From NCBI GenBank assembly GCA_018064925.1, contig JAGHUH010000021.1:1-64000 (forward strand): a stretch of 64,000 bases of DNA. The letters are read 5' to 3'. The stretch is from Candidatus Cacconaster stercorequi. GTDB lineage: Bacteria > Bacillota > Clostridia > Oscillospirales > Oscillospiraceae. The notes under the pieces were generated by a model, which saw nothing but the letters and a program-made list of their open reading frames with translations, did not search any database and was not told the DNA's origin. Both the position numbers and the translations under genes were made by a program. Shown here piece after piece: positions 53,556 through 61,026 of the stretch (position 1 is its first letter; each line of letters opens with the position of its first letter).

Positions 53556-53924
53556 ATGAGCGGAGGTCGCTTTAATTACCTAGACGGTAGTCTTGCTTCA
53601 GAGATGTTCAACTACCTCTCTCCGTCATATGGCAAGTCCGGATTTGGACTCGCGGATCAGGCAAGACGTATAAACCATCTAAAGGATAGGCAAATTTCCG
53701 AACTGTGCTGGGACCTTCTATGCCTTATCTATAGTTTTGACTGGATGGTATCCGGGGATACCTGTGAAGAGACTTATGCAGAAGATCTTAAGTATTTCAA
53801 GGAAAAGTGGCTGCAAGTTTCACCAGCTAATCTCACAAAACGCGAGGTAGATAAAACTGTCGCGGAGTTGAAGGAATACCTATATGCAGAGTTCGGCATT
53901 GAGGAGGACAAGGATGGCAAATGA
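53556..53924 (+). CDS. Phage/plasmid-like hypothetical protein (MSGGRFNY family)
   Basis: This 122-residue protein begins MSGGRFNYLDGSLASEMF, a start seen in small conserved proteins of phages and integrative elements of unknown function. It is rich in aromatic residues and mostly helical. CGAGGAG precedes the ATG by eight bases. Its last codons overlap the start of the next gene. Confidence 0.65.
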   Translation: MSGGRFNYLDGSLASEMFNYLSPSYGKSGFGLADQARRINHLKDRQISELCWDLLCLIYSFDWMVSGDTCEETYAEDLKYFKEKWLQVSPANLTKREVDKTVAELKEYLYAEFGIEEDKDGK

Positions 53925-54315
53925 ATTGCGCTGCGGCTGGAGACTTGAGAAATTCTCTCTTCTCTACGACTATTTCGCATATTTCGACACTAAGGAATAC
54001 CTCGCAGATAACGTGTTTATCAAGCACGAAGTAGGAGTGCGGTTTATGCAGGAATACGCTCACGGAGACACAGAATACCTCGTGATTCTCTGCAAATGCC
54101 GTAAGAAAGACTCAGCCGCATTTTGCGCGGCATTAGAGGAATTGCCGGATAAGATGCTCATCTGCGGTCATAGAGATTATCTGGAATTCTGTAAGGACAT
54201 AAAGGCGAAGGCCAACGAAGGCCTTAAGCAAATACGACAAGAAAGGGGAACTGACCATGAACCAGTGGGTACCAATGGAGAAGCAAAGCAAGAAAGCACA
54301 GAGAGAATATCATAG
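53914..54315 (+). CDS. Hypothetical protein of mobile-element type
   Basis: This 133-residue product (MANELRCGWRLEKFSLLYDY) has no motif I know. The start is supported by GGAGG six bases upstream, inside the preceding gene, with an 11-base overlap that indicates coupled translation. The protein is a mix of charged and aromatic residues and looks soluble; its tail is Lys/Glu-rich. Confidence 0.6.
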   Translation: MANELRCGWRLEKFSLLYDYFAYFDTKEYLADNVFIKHEVGVRFMQEYAHGDTEYLVILCKCRKKDSAAFCAALEELPDKMLICGHRDYLEFCKDIKAKANEGLKQIRQERGTDHEPVGTNGEAKQESTERIS

Positions 54316-54433
54316 CAAGCAGCGTGGCAGCTGGAACGGTCTTTGCCCTGTAACACGCACCGTTCCAAACAAGAAGGCATATGACAGAAATAGAATGAAA
54401 ACCGCAGATAGACGAATAGGAGGAGCAGAATAG
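54257..54433 (+). CDS. Small basic protein (58 aa) of mobile-element type
   Basis: This 58-codon gene overlaps the end of the previous one in another frame. The product, starting MNQWVPMEKQSKKAQREYHS, is highly basic, with a conserved-looking core GSWNGLCPVTRTVPNKKAYDRN that I associate with small phage and integrative-element proteins. AAAGGGG stands eight bases before the ATG. Function unknown. Confidence 0.6.
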   Translation: MNQWVPMEKQSKKAQREYHSKQRGSWNGLCPVTRTVPNKKAYDRNRMKTADRRIGGAE

Positions 54434-54508
54434 CGCTGCGCCTCCTTTGCGCATTTACGGGTCCCGGCGGGGATCTCTTCTGATATCAGTTTTGAACCCG
54501 CCCCCAAT

Positions 54509-54536
54509 TTGCTGACCGTTTTATTGGACATATAAT
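54509..54536 (+). promoter_or_regulatory. Promoter of the HIRAN gene cluster
   Basis: TTGCTG (54509-54514), 16 bp and TATAAT (54531-54536), 69 bases before the HIRAN-domain gene. Confidence 0.68.
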
Positions 54537-54605
54537 TCGCTAGACTGTGTATACCGAAGATAATAATTTCAGTTCCACAGGCTAAAAAATGGGAGGTAAA
54601 TTGAC

Positions 54606-55001
54606 ATGAGCGAGAAATATATTTCTATCACCGGGTTCAAAAATTACAATGGTTCCTATCCTTTCAAGATTGGATACCTCGTGCGGTGTGAAAAGGAACC
54701 CGACAACGCTTATGACAGCGAAGCAATTAGATGCACGATGCCCGTGATCGGCACAGTTGGATATGTTGCAAACATCTGCAACACTGTAGCCGGTGGCACA
54801 ATGAGCGCTGGGCGAATTTATGACAAGGTTGGAAAGAGGTTCTATGTCCGAGTCCTTTTTACTACTTTCACCAAGATTATCTGTCGCGTTGAAGATGGCG
54901 ACCCCGCTGAGTTAAAAAAGGAAATCATGACCCAGTTTGATGATGGCTGGGACGATGATGAAGATGAAATTCTTTCGGATGAAGAAGACGAGAATGAGTA
55001 A
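54606..55001 (+). CDS. HIRAN-domain protein
   Basis: This 131-residue protein has a HIRAN-type domain: ISITGFKNYNGSYPFKIGYLVRCEKEPDNAYDSEAIRC (in parts), then MPVIGTVGYVANICNTV. HIRAN domains bind damaged or 3'-ended DNA in fork-remodelling helicases and also occur alone in phage and mobile-element genomes. The C terminus is a long acidic tail (DDGWDDDEDEILSDEEDENE). GGGAGG precedes the ATG. It lies 0.5 kb before a large helicase-nuclease gene, which suggests joint action on DNA. Confidence 0.75.
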   Translation: MSEKYISITGFKNYNGSYPFKIGYLVRCEKEPDNAYDSEAIRCTMPVIGTVGYVANICNTVAGGTMSAGRIYDKVGKRFYVRVLFTTFTKIICRVEDGDPAELKKEIMTQFDDGWDDDEDEILSDEEDENE

Positions 55002-55087
55002 TAAATATCGCCAGCATAATTGTCATTTTTCTAGTATCCACTTTATTGAACGATAAAACTGTGTTATATTGGTAAAGGAGTGTTTTT

Positions 55088-55264
55088 ATGTATATGGGCA
55101 TACTTGGTAATTTGTTTGACTTCAACGGTGACGGAGATCTTGACATCTTCGAGCAAGCAACAGAGTTTGCTTTTCTTGATAAAATGTTGCAGAGCGCTAA
55201 CGAAGAAAAAAGCACCGAGGACGTCCTCGATTCTGAAGACTACGACTCGTATCACGACTTTTGA
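55088..55264 (+). CDS. Small acidic protein with one EF-hand loop
   Basis: This 58-residue gene starts at an ATG with AAAGGAG eight bases upstream. Residues 11-22, DFNGDGDLDIFE, fit the canonical 12-residue EF-hand calcium loop at every ligand position (1, 3, 5, 9 and 12), flanked by hydrophobic helices LGNLF and QATEFAFLDKML. The tail is acidic. A lone EF loop may bind calcium as a dimer or be structural. The frame ends TTT TGA, and an uninterrupted +1 frame continues for 89 codons with a different conserved-looking protein (see next entry). Confidence 0.65.
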   Translation: MYMGILGNLFDFNGDGDLDIFEQATEFAFLDKMLQSANEEKSTEDVLDSEDYDSYHDF

Positions 55265-55304
55265 AACAATAAAAGACGCACTAGATAATGCCAGCCTGAC
55301 GGCA

Positions 55305-55529
55305 ATGTATCAGTTCCGCAGCACTGTGGATGATCCGGTAATACAGGAACACTTTGATGCAGTTTTACGAATGGCATCAGATGAGCTATGCAACCTATGC
55401 TATGATATGAATATTGACCCGTTTATCCTCGACTATTGGCAACCGGGTCAAAACTATATTGTTACACCATTTGAGCCAAAAGTACCCGATGCAGAGAATG
55501 AAGAACGCCCCAAGGAGGTTGAATCATGA
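55305..55529 (+). CDS. Hypothetical protein, start uncertain
   Basis: From the first usable ATG this frame encodes 74 residues (MYQFRSTVDDPVIQEHFDAV), but the open frame reaches upstream across the stop of the EF-hand gene, and residues before the ATG (TIKDALDNASLTA) look like protein too. No ribosome site precedes 55305. Either an unusual start is used or ribosomes shift +1 at the preceding TTT TGA. The stop overlaps the helicase start (ATGA), so its translation is coupled to that gene. Confidence 0.5.
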   Translation: MYQFRSTVDDPVIQEHFDAVLRMASDELCNLCYDMNIDPFILDYWQPGQNYIVTPFEPKVPDAENEERPKEVES

Positions 55530-57661
55530 ATAGTACGCGCTGCCTATATCACAGCAGTTTTAATGAATTCAACAACGAAGCAACTACGTCCATTCTCGGT
55601 CAGCTATGTGATAATTACCATGGTGTGGCGCTAACTACCACACGAGAGGCCTGGAAGTCGGAAATCTCAATTATGAAGCGTGTGCTGGCTGCCTTATCAG
55701 GTAAGAATGGTCATATTATATTTGAGTATGATATCCCTCGCCTAGGCAAAAGAGTGGATGTCGTACTGTTGCTTGAAGGAATCATCTTCTGCCTGGAGTT
55801 CAAAGTCGGTGAAACCCAGATACTAGAGATGGATGTGGATCAGGTACTCGATTACGCGCTTGATCTAAAGAATTTTCACAAGTATAGCCAGGACAAAATT
55901 ATCGCTCCAATCCTCATAGCAACTAATTACCACGATGCCTCATCTGATATACAAATGTCGGTTTACGATGACAGAGTGGTCAACCCCCTAGTCACCGGGG
56001 AAAAGGGCATCATCGCACTTGTTAACGCGGTCCTCGCGGCATTCCCAAATGAGGCACCTGTAGACTCCAACTGGATAATAAGTCCGTATGCGCCAACCCC
56101 AACAATTATTGAAGCGGCGCGGACACTTTACGAAAGTCACTCTGTCGAGAATATCACGCGGCACGAAGCTGATAAAGTATCAACCGACAGAACAATCGCT
56201 TATATTCTCAATGTAATTCAAGAAAGCAAACAGAATCTAGAGAAAAGCATTTGCTTCGTGACCGGCGTGCCTGGAGCGGGTAAAACGTTGGTGGGACTGG
56301 ATGTGGCCATTAAGCAAACATATCAGGGCCAAGAAGAACCCGTTAAAGATGAGGGGGCAGTATATCTTTCAGGCAATGGCCCGCTTGTTGCAGTCCTCAC
56401 AGAAGCCCTAGCACAGGACAACTACAAGAAATGCCGTGAACGGAAAGAAAACAAGAAAATAAGCGACTCCCGCCGCGAAGTCAGCAAGTCGATTCAGATG
56501 ATCCATCGTTACCGCGATAACATGTTAGCCAAGATAAAAAACCCAGTCGAAAATGGCGTGCTTGAGATAGACCCGGAAAAAGCTGTAAAGCAGGCGGAGT
56601 CCGGTTTCGGTGAGGTTGAGCATGTAGCCATCTTTGATGAGGCACAGCGGTCCTGGACTCATAAGAGGCTTGCTGATTACCTGAAGAGAGGCGGCACATA
56701 CGGCAACAAACTGAAGGTGCCTAATTTCCCAATGTCTGAAGCTGCCTTCTTGATCTGGTCGCTTGATCAGCGTGAGGACTGGGCAACTATTGTGTGCCTT
56801 GTTGGTGGAGGCCAAGAGATTAACACCGGAGAGGCCGGTATAGCAGAATGGATAAAAGCACTTAATGAGCAGTTCCCAAGCTGGAAAGTGTATATCTCTC
56901 CCAAGCTGACAGACGCGGAATACGCAGAAGGCAAAGTGAACGAGCTTTTAAAGAATAATAAAAATGTCAGCTATTCTGAAGATCTCCACCTGGGTGTTTC
57001 CCTTCGCTCATATAGAGCTGAAAAGCTTTCTGCATTTGTTCATGCGCTATTAAGTTTTGAGGAAAATGCAGCAGATTTATACGCGGATATCAAGGAGAAG
57101 TACCCGATAGTTCTGACAAGAGATATGGCGAAAGCAAAGAAATGGCTGCATGAAAAAGTAAGAGGCTCAGAACGAACGGGCGTGCTGGTTACAAAGGAAT
57201 CGGCAAGATATAAGCCACTGGCGATACATATTCTTCCATCGGGCGATGAGAACGCCGTACACTGGTTTCTTGAAGACAAAGCCGATACGAGATCTTCGAA
57301 TTATCTCGAAGATGCCGCAACTGAGATTCAGGTTCAGGGCCTTGAGCTTGATTACACCTGCCTGTTGTGGGATGCCGATATGCGATACGATAACGGCAAA
57401 TGGCGGTTCTTTAAGTTTAATGGACAGACAAAGTGGGTCGAGCAGCTGGGCCGCACTGAAAGCAATCAAGACTTGATCAAGTATATGCTAAACGCCTACC
57501 GGGTCCTGCTAACGCGAGCCAGAGCCGGAATGGTTATCTGTGTACCTTCCGGAAATCCCAATAAAACCGCCACTGGCTTCTGGGAGGATAGCACACGGCT
57601 GCCTGAATACTACGATGGTACATATCAGTATCTGAAAAGCCTGGGGCTTGAAGAAATCTGA
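55526..57661 (+). CDS. PD-(D/E)xK nuclease fused to Schlafen-type (DUF2075) helicase
   Basis: The 711-residue protein has an N-terminal nuclease-like domain with the PD-(D/E)xK pattern (RVDVVLLLEGIIFCLEFKVGE, Asp78 and Glu-x-Lys near 92-94). The SF1-like ATPase follows: Walker A VTGVPGAGKTLVG near 245, Walker B VAIFDEAQRSW near 366, and C-terminal AYRVLLTRARAGMVICVP, which is helicase motif VI. This arrangement is the DUF2075/Schlafen group 3-like helicase family found on mobile elements and in defence neighbourhoods. AAGGAGG precedes the ATG. It probably processes DNA or RNA of invaders or of the element itself; the role is inferred. Confidence 0.82.
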   Translation: MNSTRCLYHSSFNEFNNEATTSILGQLCDNYHGVALTTTREAWKSEISIMKRVLAALSGKNGHIIFEYDIPRLGKRVDVVLLLEGIIFCLEFKVGETQILEMDVDQVLDYALDLKNFHKYSQDKIIAPILIATNYHDASSDIQMSVYDDRVVNPLVTGEKGIIALVNAVLAAFPNEAPVDSNWIISPYAPTPTIIEAARTLYESHSVENITRHEADKVSTDRTIAYILNVIQESKQNLEKSICFVTGVPGAGKTLVGLDVAIKQTYQGQEEPVKDEGAVYLSGNGPLVAVLTEALAQDNYKKCRERKENKKISDSRREVSKSIQMIHRYRDNMLAKIKNPVENGVLEIDPEKAVKQAESGFGEVEHVAIFDEAQRSWTHKRLADYLKRGGTYGNKLKVPNFPMSEAAFLIWSLDQREDWATIVCLVGGGQEINTGEAGIAEWIKALNEQFPSWKVYISPKLTDAEYAEGKVNELLKNNKNVSYSEDLHLGVSLRSYRAEKLSAFVHALLSFEENAADLYADIKEKYPIVLTRDMAKAKKWLHEKVRGSERTGVLVTKESARYKPLAIHILPSGDENAVHWFLEDKADTRSSNYLEDAATEIQVQGLELDYTCLLWDADMRYDNGKWRFFKFNGQTKWVEQLGRTESNQDLIKYMLNAYRVLLTRARAGMVICVPSGNPNKTATGFWEDSTRLPEYYDGTYQYLKSLGLEEI

Positions 57662-57718
57662 TGCGCGGTTAATACGGTTCTAACGAATCTTTTATTTGAA
57701 AGGATACGAGAGGTTCAT

Positions 57719-58132
57719 ATGAAGCTAGGTTTTGAAAAAGGCAAGGCAACGACTCTGATAATCTCCGCAGAATTATTTATGTATGGTACCGTATTAATTA
57801 GGGCCGATCAAACTGCAGAAGGGCTGGACCTAAGCTATGCGTCTATCGCCGACGGCGGAGAGGTCTGTGGGCAAAGTGAGCAGTCATTTCAGGGAGAAAG
57901 TATTCAGCCGATTATTCAGGCCATCATGGATACAGATTTCCCCGACCAAGAAGATGATGAAACCTATGTCAGTTGGAGCCTACAGATTGGCGATGACGAC
58001 GGTCATTCTTTATGCGAGATAGATCATGGAACCTGGGAAAATGATATCATTGACGGAATCGTTGATTGTATAGAAAGCATTGTAGGTCCCTGCGAAGCTG
58101 TGGAGTCAATGCGTGAGCTCTTAGAATACTAA
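57719..58132 (+). CDS. Acidic hypothetical protein
   Basis: This 137-residue, strongly acidic protein (MKLGFEKGKATTLIISAELF) with an alternating strand-like first half and a Glu/Asp-rich second half resembles no family I can name. GAGAGG precedes the ATG. It follows the helicase gene by 57 bp in the same direction and could be its partner or inhibitor; this is a guess from position. Confidence 0.6.
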   Translation: MKLGFEKGKATTLIISAELFMYGTVLIRADQTAEGLDLSYASIADGGEVCGQSEQSFQGESIQPIIQAIMDTDFPDQEDDETYVSWSLQIGDDDGHSLCEIDHGTWENDIIDGIVDCIESIVGPCEAVESMRELLEY

Positions 58133-58302
58133 TGAGGTATATAACTAGAGAATTATCCGACTCCATATTTACGTACAATACCTTTACGGGCATTGGATTC
58201 ACCCAGGAAAAGTCAACAAACTTTCCGGCAAGGGGTTTCTTGAAGCGCTTTTCCTTTTACGTTGCATAAAAATGAACGGTCAAAAAACAGGAGGGGTTTC
58301 AG

Positions 58303-58677
58303 ATGAAAACAGGTGACTTACTGTTTTGCAGAGACGGATCCACGGTAATTGTGAGATACTTTGACGAGACTCACCTTATAGTAGAGTATAAAGGGAAAAC
58401 ATACTATCGTCCTGCATCTGCGATTGGGGATACGTTATTCATTTCCGCAAATACTGCAATAGAATGCACGGGTAAGGATACTGATACGCCAAAGAATAGC
58501 AAAACTCAGGAGTGTGTCGAGGTATATCAAACCTGCAGTAACTGCCGCAAATTGAGTACAGAGGATTGTGCTCATGGCGGATTACAGTTATGTGATAATT
58601 GGGCCCCAAGGTTTCACATTGAAGGGCAGGAAGACTGGCCGACACAGATGCTCGGCCCTTACGGACGATATTGGTGA
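58303..58677 (+). CDS. Hypothetical protein with Cys-rich segment
   Basis: This 124-residue protein has an N-terminal beta-rich part (GDLLFCRDGSTVIVRYFDET) like a small barrel and a C-terminal segment with four cysteines (YQTCSNCRKLSTEDCAHGG, LQLCDNW), possibly a zinc site. AGGAGGGG precedes the ATG. The 170 bp before it hold no gene. Function unknown. Confidence 0.6.
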   Translation: MKTGDLLFCRDGSTVIVRYFDETHLIVEYKGKTYYRPASAIGDTLFISANTAIECTGKDTDTPKNSKTQECVEVYQTCSNCRKLSTEDCAHGGLQLCDNWAPRFHIEGQEDWPTQMLGPYGRYW

Positions 58678-58765
58678 ATTCATAGCAGTAATGATTTCTG
58701 CGAATCTATGACAAAAGGTATATAACTACCGGGATACAACTATCCCTGTGGTTATAGAGCGCAAA

Positions 58766-58872
58766 TGAATACCCCTGAGAAAATTTGAATACCCCACTTC
58801 TTTGGGTCAACGATCTAGAAGTGAAAATGAATACCCCTGTTTGGCGCGGTTTGGCTCAAACAGGGGTATTCA
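58766..58872. repeat. TGAATACCCC repeat cluster with 15-bp hairpin
   Basis: TGAATACCCC occurs at 58766, 58786 and 58828, and inverted at 58863-58872. The third and fourth copies form a perfect 15-bp stem (58829-58843 with 58857-58871). Repeats of this word are reminiscent of the terminal repeats of IS21-like elements, but no istA or istB remains, so this would be a residual end. Confidence 0.55.
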
Positions 58873-58906
58873 ACTCTATCAAAGTTAACGTGATTTCACA
58901 TATCGA

Positions 58907-58936
58907 GTGGATGTAACTGATTTCAGTTACATCCAC
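58907..58936. repeat. Perfect 14-bp inverted repeat
   Basis: GTGGATGTAACTGA and TCAGTTACATCCAC are separated by only TT. No T-tract follows on either strand, so a terminator role is doubtful; a protein-binding or recombination site is possible. Confidence 0.6.
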
Positions 58937-58974
58937 TTCTGCTATATTGACTATTTGTTCCAAACAAAGTATAA

Positions 58975-59180
58975 TTAACCCAAAAACTCTCTCAAATTCT
59001 CCGTCGGCTCGCAGGAAACGTACTCAACGGCAACACCCTCGCGGATGTCGGCGGTGTAGTTCGGATGGCACTGCGTAGGATCGATGTCCAGATACCCAAC
59101 GAACTTGTAGTAGATGGCAAGGCGTTTCCTGCCTGCTGCCTGACCGTTTGCCCTTTCGTTTTGTAGAGCGCCTTCACCGA
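58975..59180 (-). pseudogene. C-terminal remnant of a large serine recombinase
   Basis: On the minus strand the frame ending at TAA 58977-58975 reads ...GRKRLAIYYKFVGYLDIDPT, then YTADIREGVAVEYVSCEPTE and a short tail. This matches the C-terminal end of TnpX/Tn4451-type serine recombinases (DUF4368 region; IxIYYxFVGYI). No resolvase domain or start is present upstream, where the sequence breaks up after about 65 codons. It is a scar of a former transposon or ICE. A different frame over the same bases gives a 61-codon shadow. Confidence 0.6.
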
Positions 59181-59312
59181 CGCTCTGGTTTCTTGTACCC
59201 TTTTTTGCCGTCTACCAATTCCACAGCTTTTTTCATTTCAAGGCTTGACTTTTAATAGTTAGTCTTATCAGGCTGAGTTGATCGCAATTTTGGTAATCAC
59301 TCCTGTGAAATA

Positions 59313-60266
59313 TCACTCTGTCGCTTTTGTGAGTCTTTGACAACATTTCACCCATACATCTGCCGTGAGAGCAAGAGCCATAATGCCCAGTACGACCTCT
59401 ATGGTGTACGGCAGCACGGCACTATCAGGAATCAAAAGTGCGAGCACACCTATGGCTCCCGCCGGTGGGAAATACAGGCCAACACACTCCACAAGAATAA
59501 TAATCAAAACGCTGATGGCAAGCGCGGCAACCGTAGGAGAAAAGCCGCACTTCATCACAAGAGTAAATCTCATAGCTGCGCCCGCCAACGCACAAAGGCT
59601 GACCAGCAAAATTGCCTTCGGCTTATTTTTCCCAGCCGGATGCCCAACTTTACTCAACTCAGTAAATGCAACAAGAAGTGGTGGCGCTATGAAAAACTTC
59701 CCCTCAAATCTTAAGCATATACACGCCAGAATGGCCACACATACTGTACGGTAGGCAAACGCGCCCCAATCCGCCTTTACCGGTGCTGGGAGCGGACTGA
59801 ATGTATTTTTCTCCATAATTGATACTCTTTCGAGCAGAATCCTTATTGCAACGACGAGCACTGTCAAGAGCAGCGTGGCAACAAGGTATACCGGGCTTCT
59901 GGTCTGCAGCAGTACCGGCAGTACGATGGCTGAAATCATCGGTGCAAGCGAGGTATGGGAGAGCATGAACACGATCTGCCCAATGGCAAAAGCAAGTGCC
60001 ACCTGTATCCAAAGCGGTAGCGGGATCAATACAACGATGCACATACCCATTGCCGCACAGATCTCAATGCAGATGATCATGCGCGCATAGCTTGTTTGCC
60101 AGTTGAGCTTCGGCGCAAGAAAACATCCAATCGAAAGTGCTGCGATCTCAGGGAATATGATTTCCTTTTCATCTAACAAATCTGAGGCACGCACCATGAC
60201 AAAGATGACGGCGACAACGCACAGATATTTAATTAATCTCTTTGATTTTTCGTTTATACTTTTCAT
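59313..60266 (-). CDS. HPP-like integral membrane protein
   Basis: This 317-residue protein has about nine transmembrane segments in two similar halves (EIIFPEIAALSIGCFLAPK; GKFFIAPPLLVAFTELSKVG) and VGLYFPPAGAIGVLALLIP, which resembles the HPP-family HPPAGA motif. HPP proteins include nitrite transporters; no substrate can be named here. The ATG at 60266 has only a weak GAGAG site. No neighbour on the same strand. Composition is nearer the backbone than the small genes to the left. Confidence 0.6.
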   Translation of the reverse strand: MKSINEKSKRLIKYLCVVAVIFVMVRASDLLDEKEIIFPEIAALSIGCFLAPKLNWQTSYARMIICIEICAAMGMCIVVLIPLPLWIQVALAFAIGQIVFMLSHTSLAPMISAIVLPVLLQTRSPVYLVATLLLTVLVVAIRILLERVSIMEKNTFSPLPAPVKADWGAFAYRTVCVAILACICLRFEGKFFIAPPLLVAFTELSKVGHPAGKNKPKAILLVSLCALAGAAMRFTLVMKCGFSPTVAALAISVLIIILVECVGLYFPPAGAIGVLALLIPDSAVLPYTIEVVLGIMALALTADVWVKCCQRLTKATE

Positions 60267-60478
60267 GTGCAGCTCTCATTATGGCTCATAAAAATACTGG
60301 AGGTTCATGCCTTATCATAGCAGGTTTTTTGCTTTTTCAAGCGCATTTAAAGTGTCGCGAGTTGCTGCTGCCTGCATTTTTATAGAACCATCAAACCCGT
60401 GCGCTCGTGCCTTTTTGTTGTGTTAGTTTTGTGCGTGAGCACTCATGTTCGTCTTATGCGCTATGACCATATAATTAA

Positions 60479-60528
60479 TTATGGGGACTTATGGGAAGTT
60501 ACGGGAAGATATGGGAAATTACGCGAAG
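60479..60528 (+). repeat. Five 10-bp tandem repeats (TTAYGGGAAG)
   Basis: TTATGGGGAC, TTATGGGAAG, TTACGGGAAG, ATATGGGAAA and TTACGCGAAG follow without gaps. Helically phased repeats 110 bp from a tRNA scar fit arm-type integrase sites. Confidence 0.65.
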
Positions 60529-60639
60529 CCCCAAACCCGCATAAATGGGCGTTCTCTCACTTTCGCCACACCCTCTATGACCAATCACATGTATGGATGT
60601 TTTTATCGGACAACACATATAATCATGTGGGCGGCAATG

Positions 60640-60671
60640 TCTCGTGGGTTCGAAACCCATCCTCTCCACCA
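60640..60671 (+). other. Orphan tRNA 3' end (probable attachment-site scar)
   Basis: GTGGG-TTCGAAA-CCCAT is a complete T-arm, followed by CCTCTCC, A and CCA, i.e. the 3' acceptor strand with encoded CCA. The matching 5' acceptor GGAGAGG and the D- and anticodon arms are missing upstream. It does not match the two tRNAs of this window; GGAGAGG is typical of tRNA-Ser. A partial tRNA 3' end is what integrase-mediated insertion leaves at one element end. Confidence 0.7.
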
Positions 60672-60675
60672 TAAT

Positions 60676-60716
60676 AAAACACACATCTGTCTACTTGTCA
60701 AATGTGCGTTTTTTCT
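60676..60716 (+). terminator. Terminator behind the tRNA scar
   Basis: AAACACACAT and ATGTGCGTTT pair with one G-T, followed by TTTTCTTG. It is probably the terminator of the original tRNA gene. Confidence 0.65.
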
Positions 60717-60825
60717 TGTTTGAAACATACATATAAGTGTGATATGATGTAATCGATAAATTCGAATTTGAAATTCTTGAAATCTTAACCTGTTAGCGGC
60801 TGTTATAAGCCGTTAATATAATCCT

Positions 60826-60856
60826 CCGAAATCCTTGAAAACAAAGGATTTTTCGC
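60826..60856 (+). repeat. Right copy of the 30-bp palindromic repeat
   Basis: CCGAAATCCTTGAAAACAAAGG followed by ATTTTTCG aligns with 50037-50066 over about 30 bases in the same orientation. Confidence 0.6.
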
Positions 60857-61026
60857 AGTTTGCTCACCCGTTGCCGTTATACGGTTTCACATGGTGTTAC
60901 CCTTGCCCTCATAGCCTCATAAGGGCAAAAGCAAGGGAAAGAAAATCTGGCAAAACAATATAACAACATGCGGCAACCGGGAAACTGTGGCATATACGCG
61001 AACTAATTATACGGAGGATTTTGAAT

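Larger units (their letters stand above)
60267..61020. other. Long spacer with tandem repeats, tRNA scar and recombination-type repeats
   Basis: This 754-bp region has no credible gene. It contains 10-bp tandem repeats (60479-60528), the 3' end of a tRNA (60640-60671), a hairpin terminator (60676-60716) and the right copy of the 30-bp palindromic repeat (60826-60856), which is followed by CCCGTTGCCGTTATACGG, similar to the 19-bp repeats at 50.2 kb. Confidence 0.6.

Noticed and set aside
55080..55304. N-terminal extension MFLCIWAYLVICL... of the hypothetical gene before the helicase
   Set aside because: These bases are better explained by the EF-hand gene in another frame, which has a correctly spaced ribosome site.
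60590..60671. A complete tRNA gene at the TTCGAAA T-arm
   Set aside because: The D-arm, anticodon arm and 5' acceptor strand are absent upstream; only the 3' end is present.
60399..60723. Overlapping ORFs of 60-90 codons around the tRNA scar
   Set aside because: They read through tandem repeats and the tRNA fragment, with no ribosome sites.
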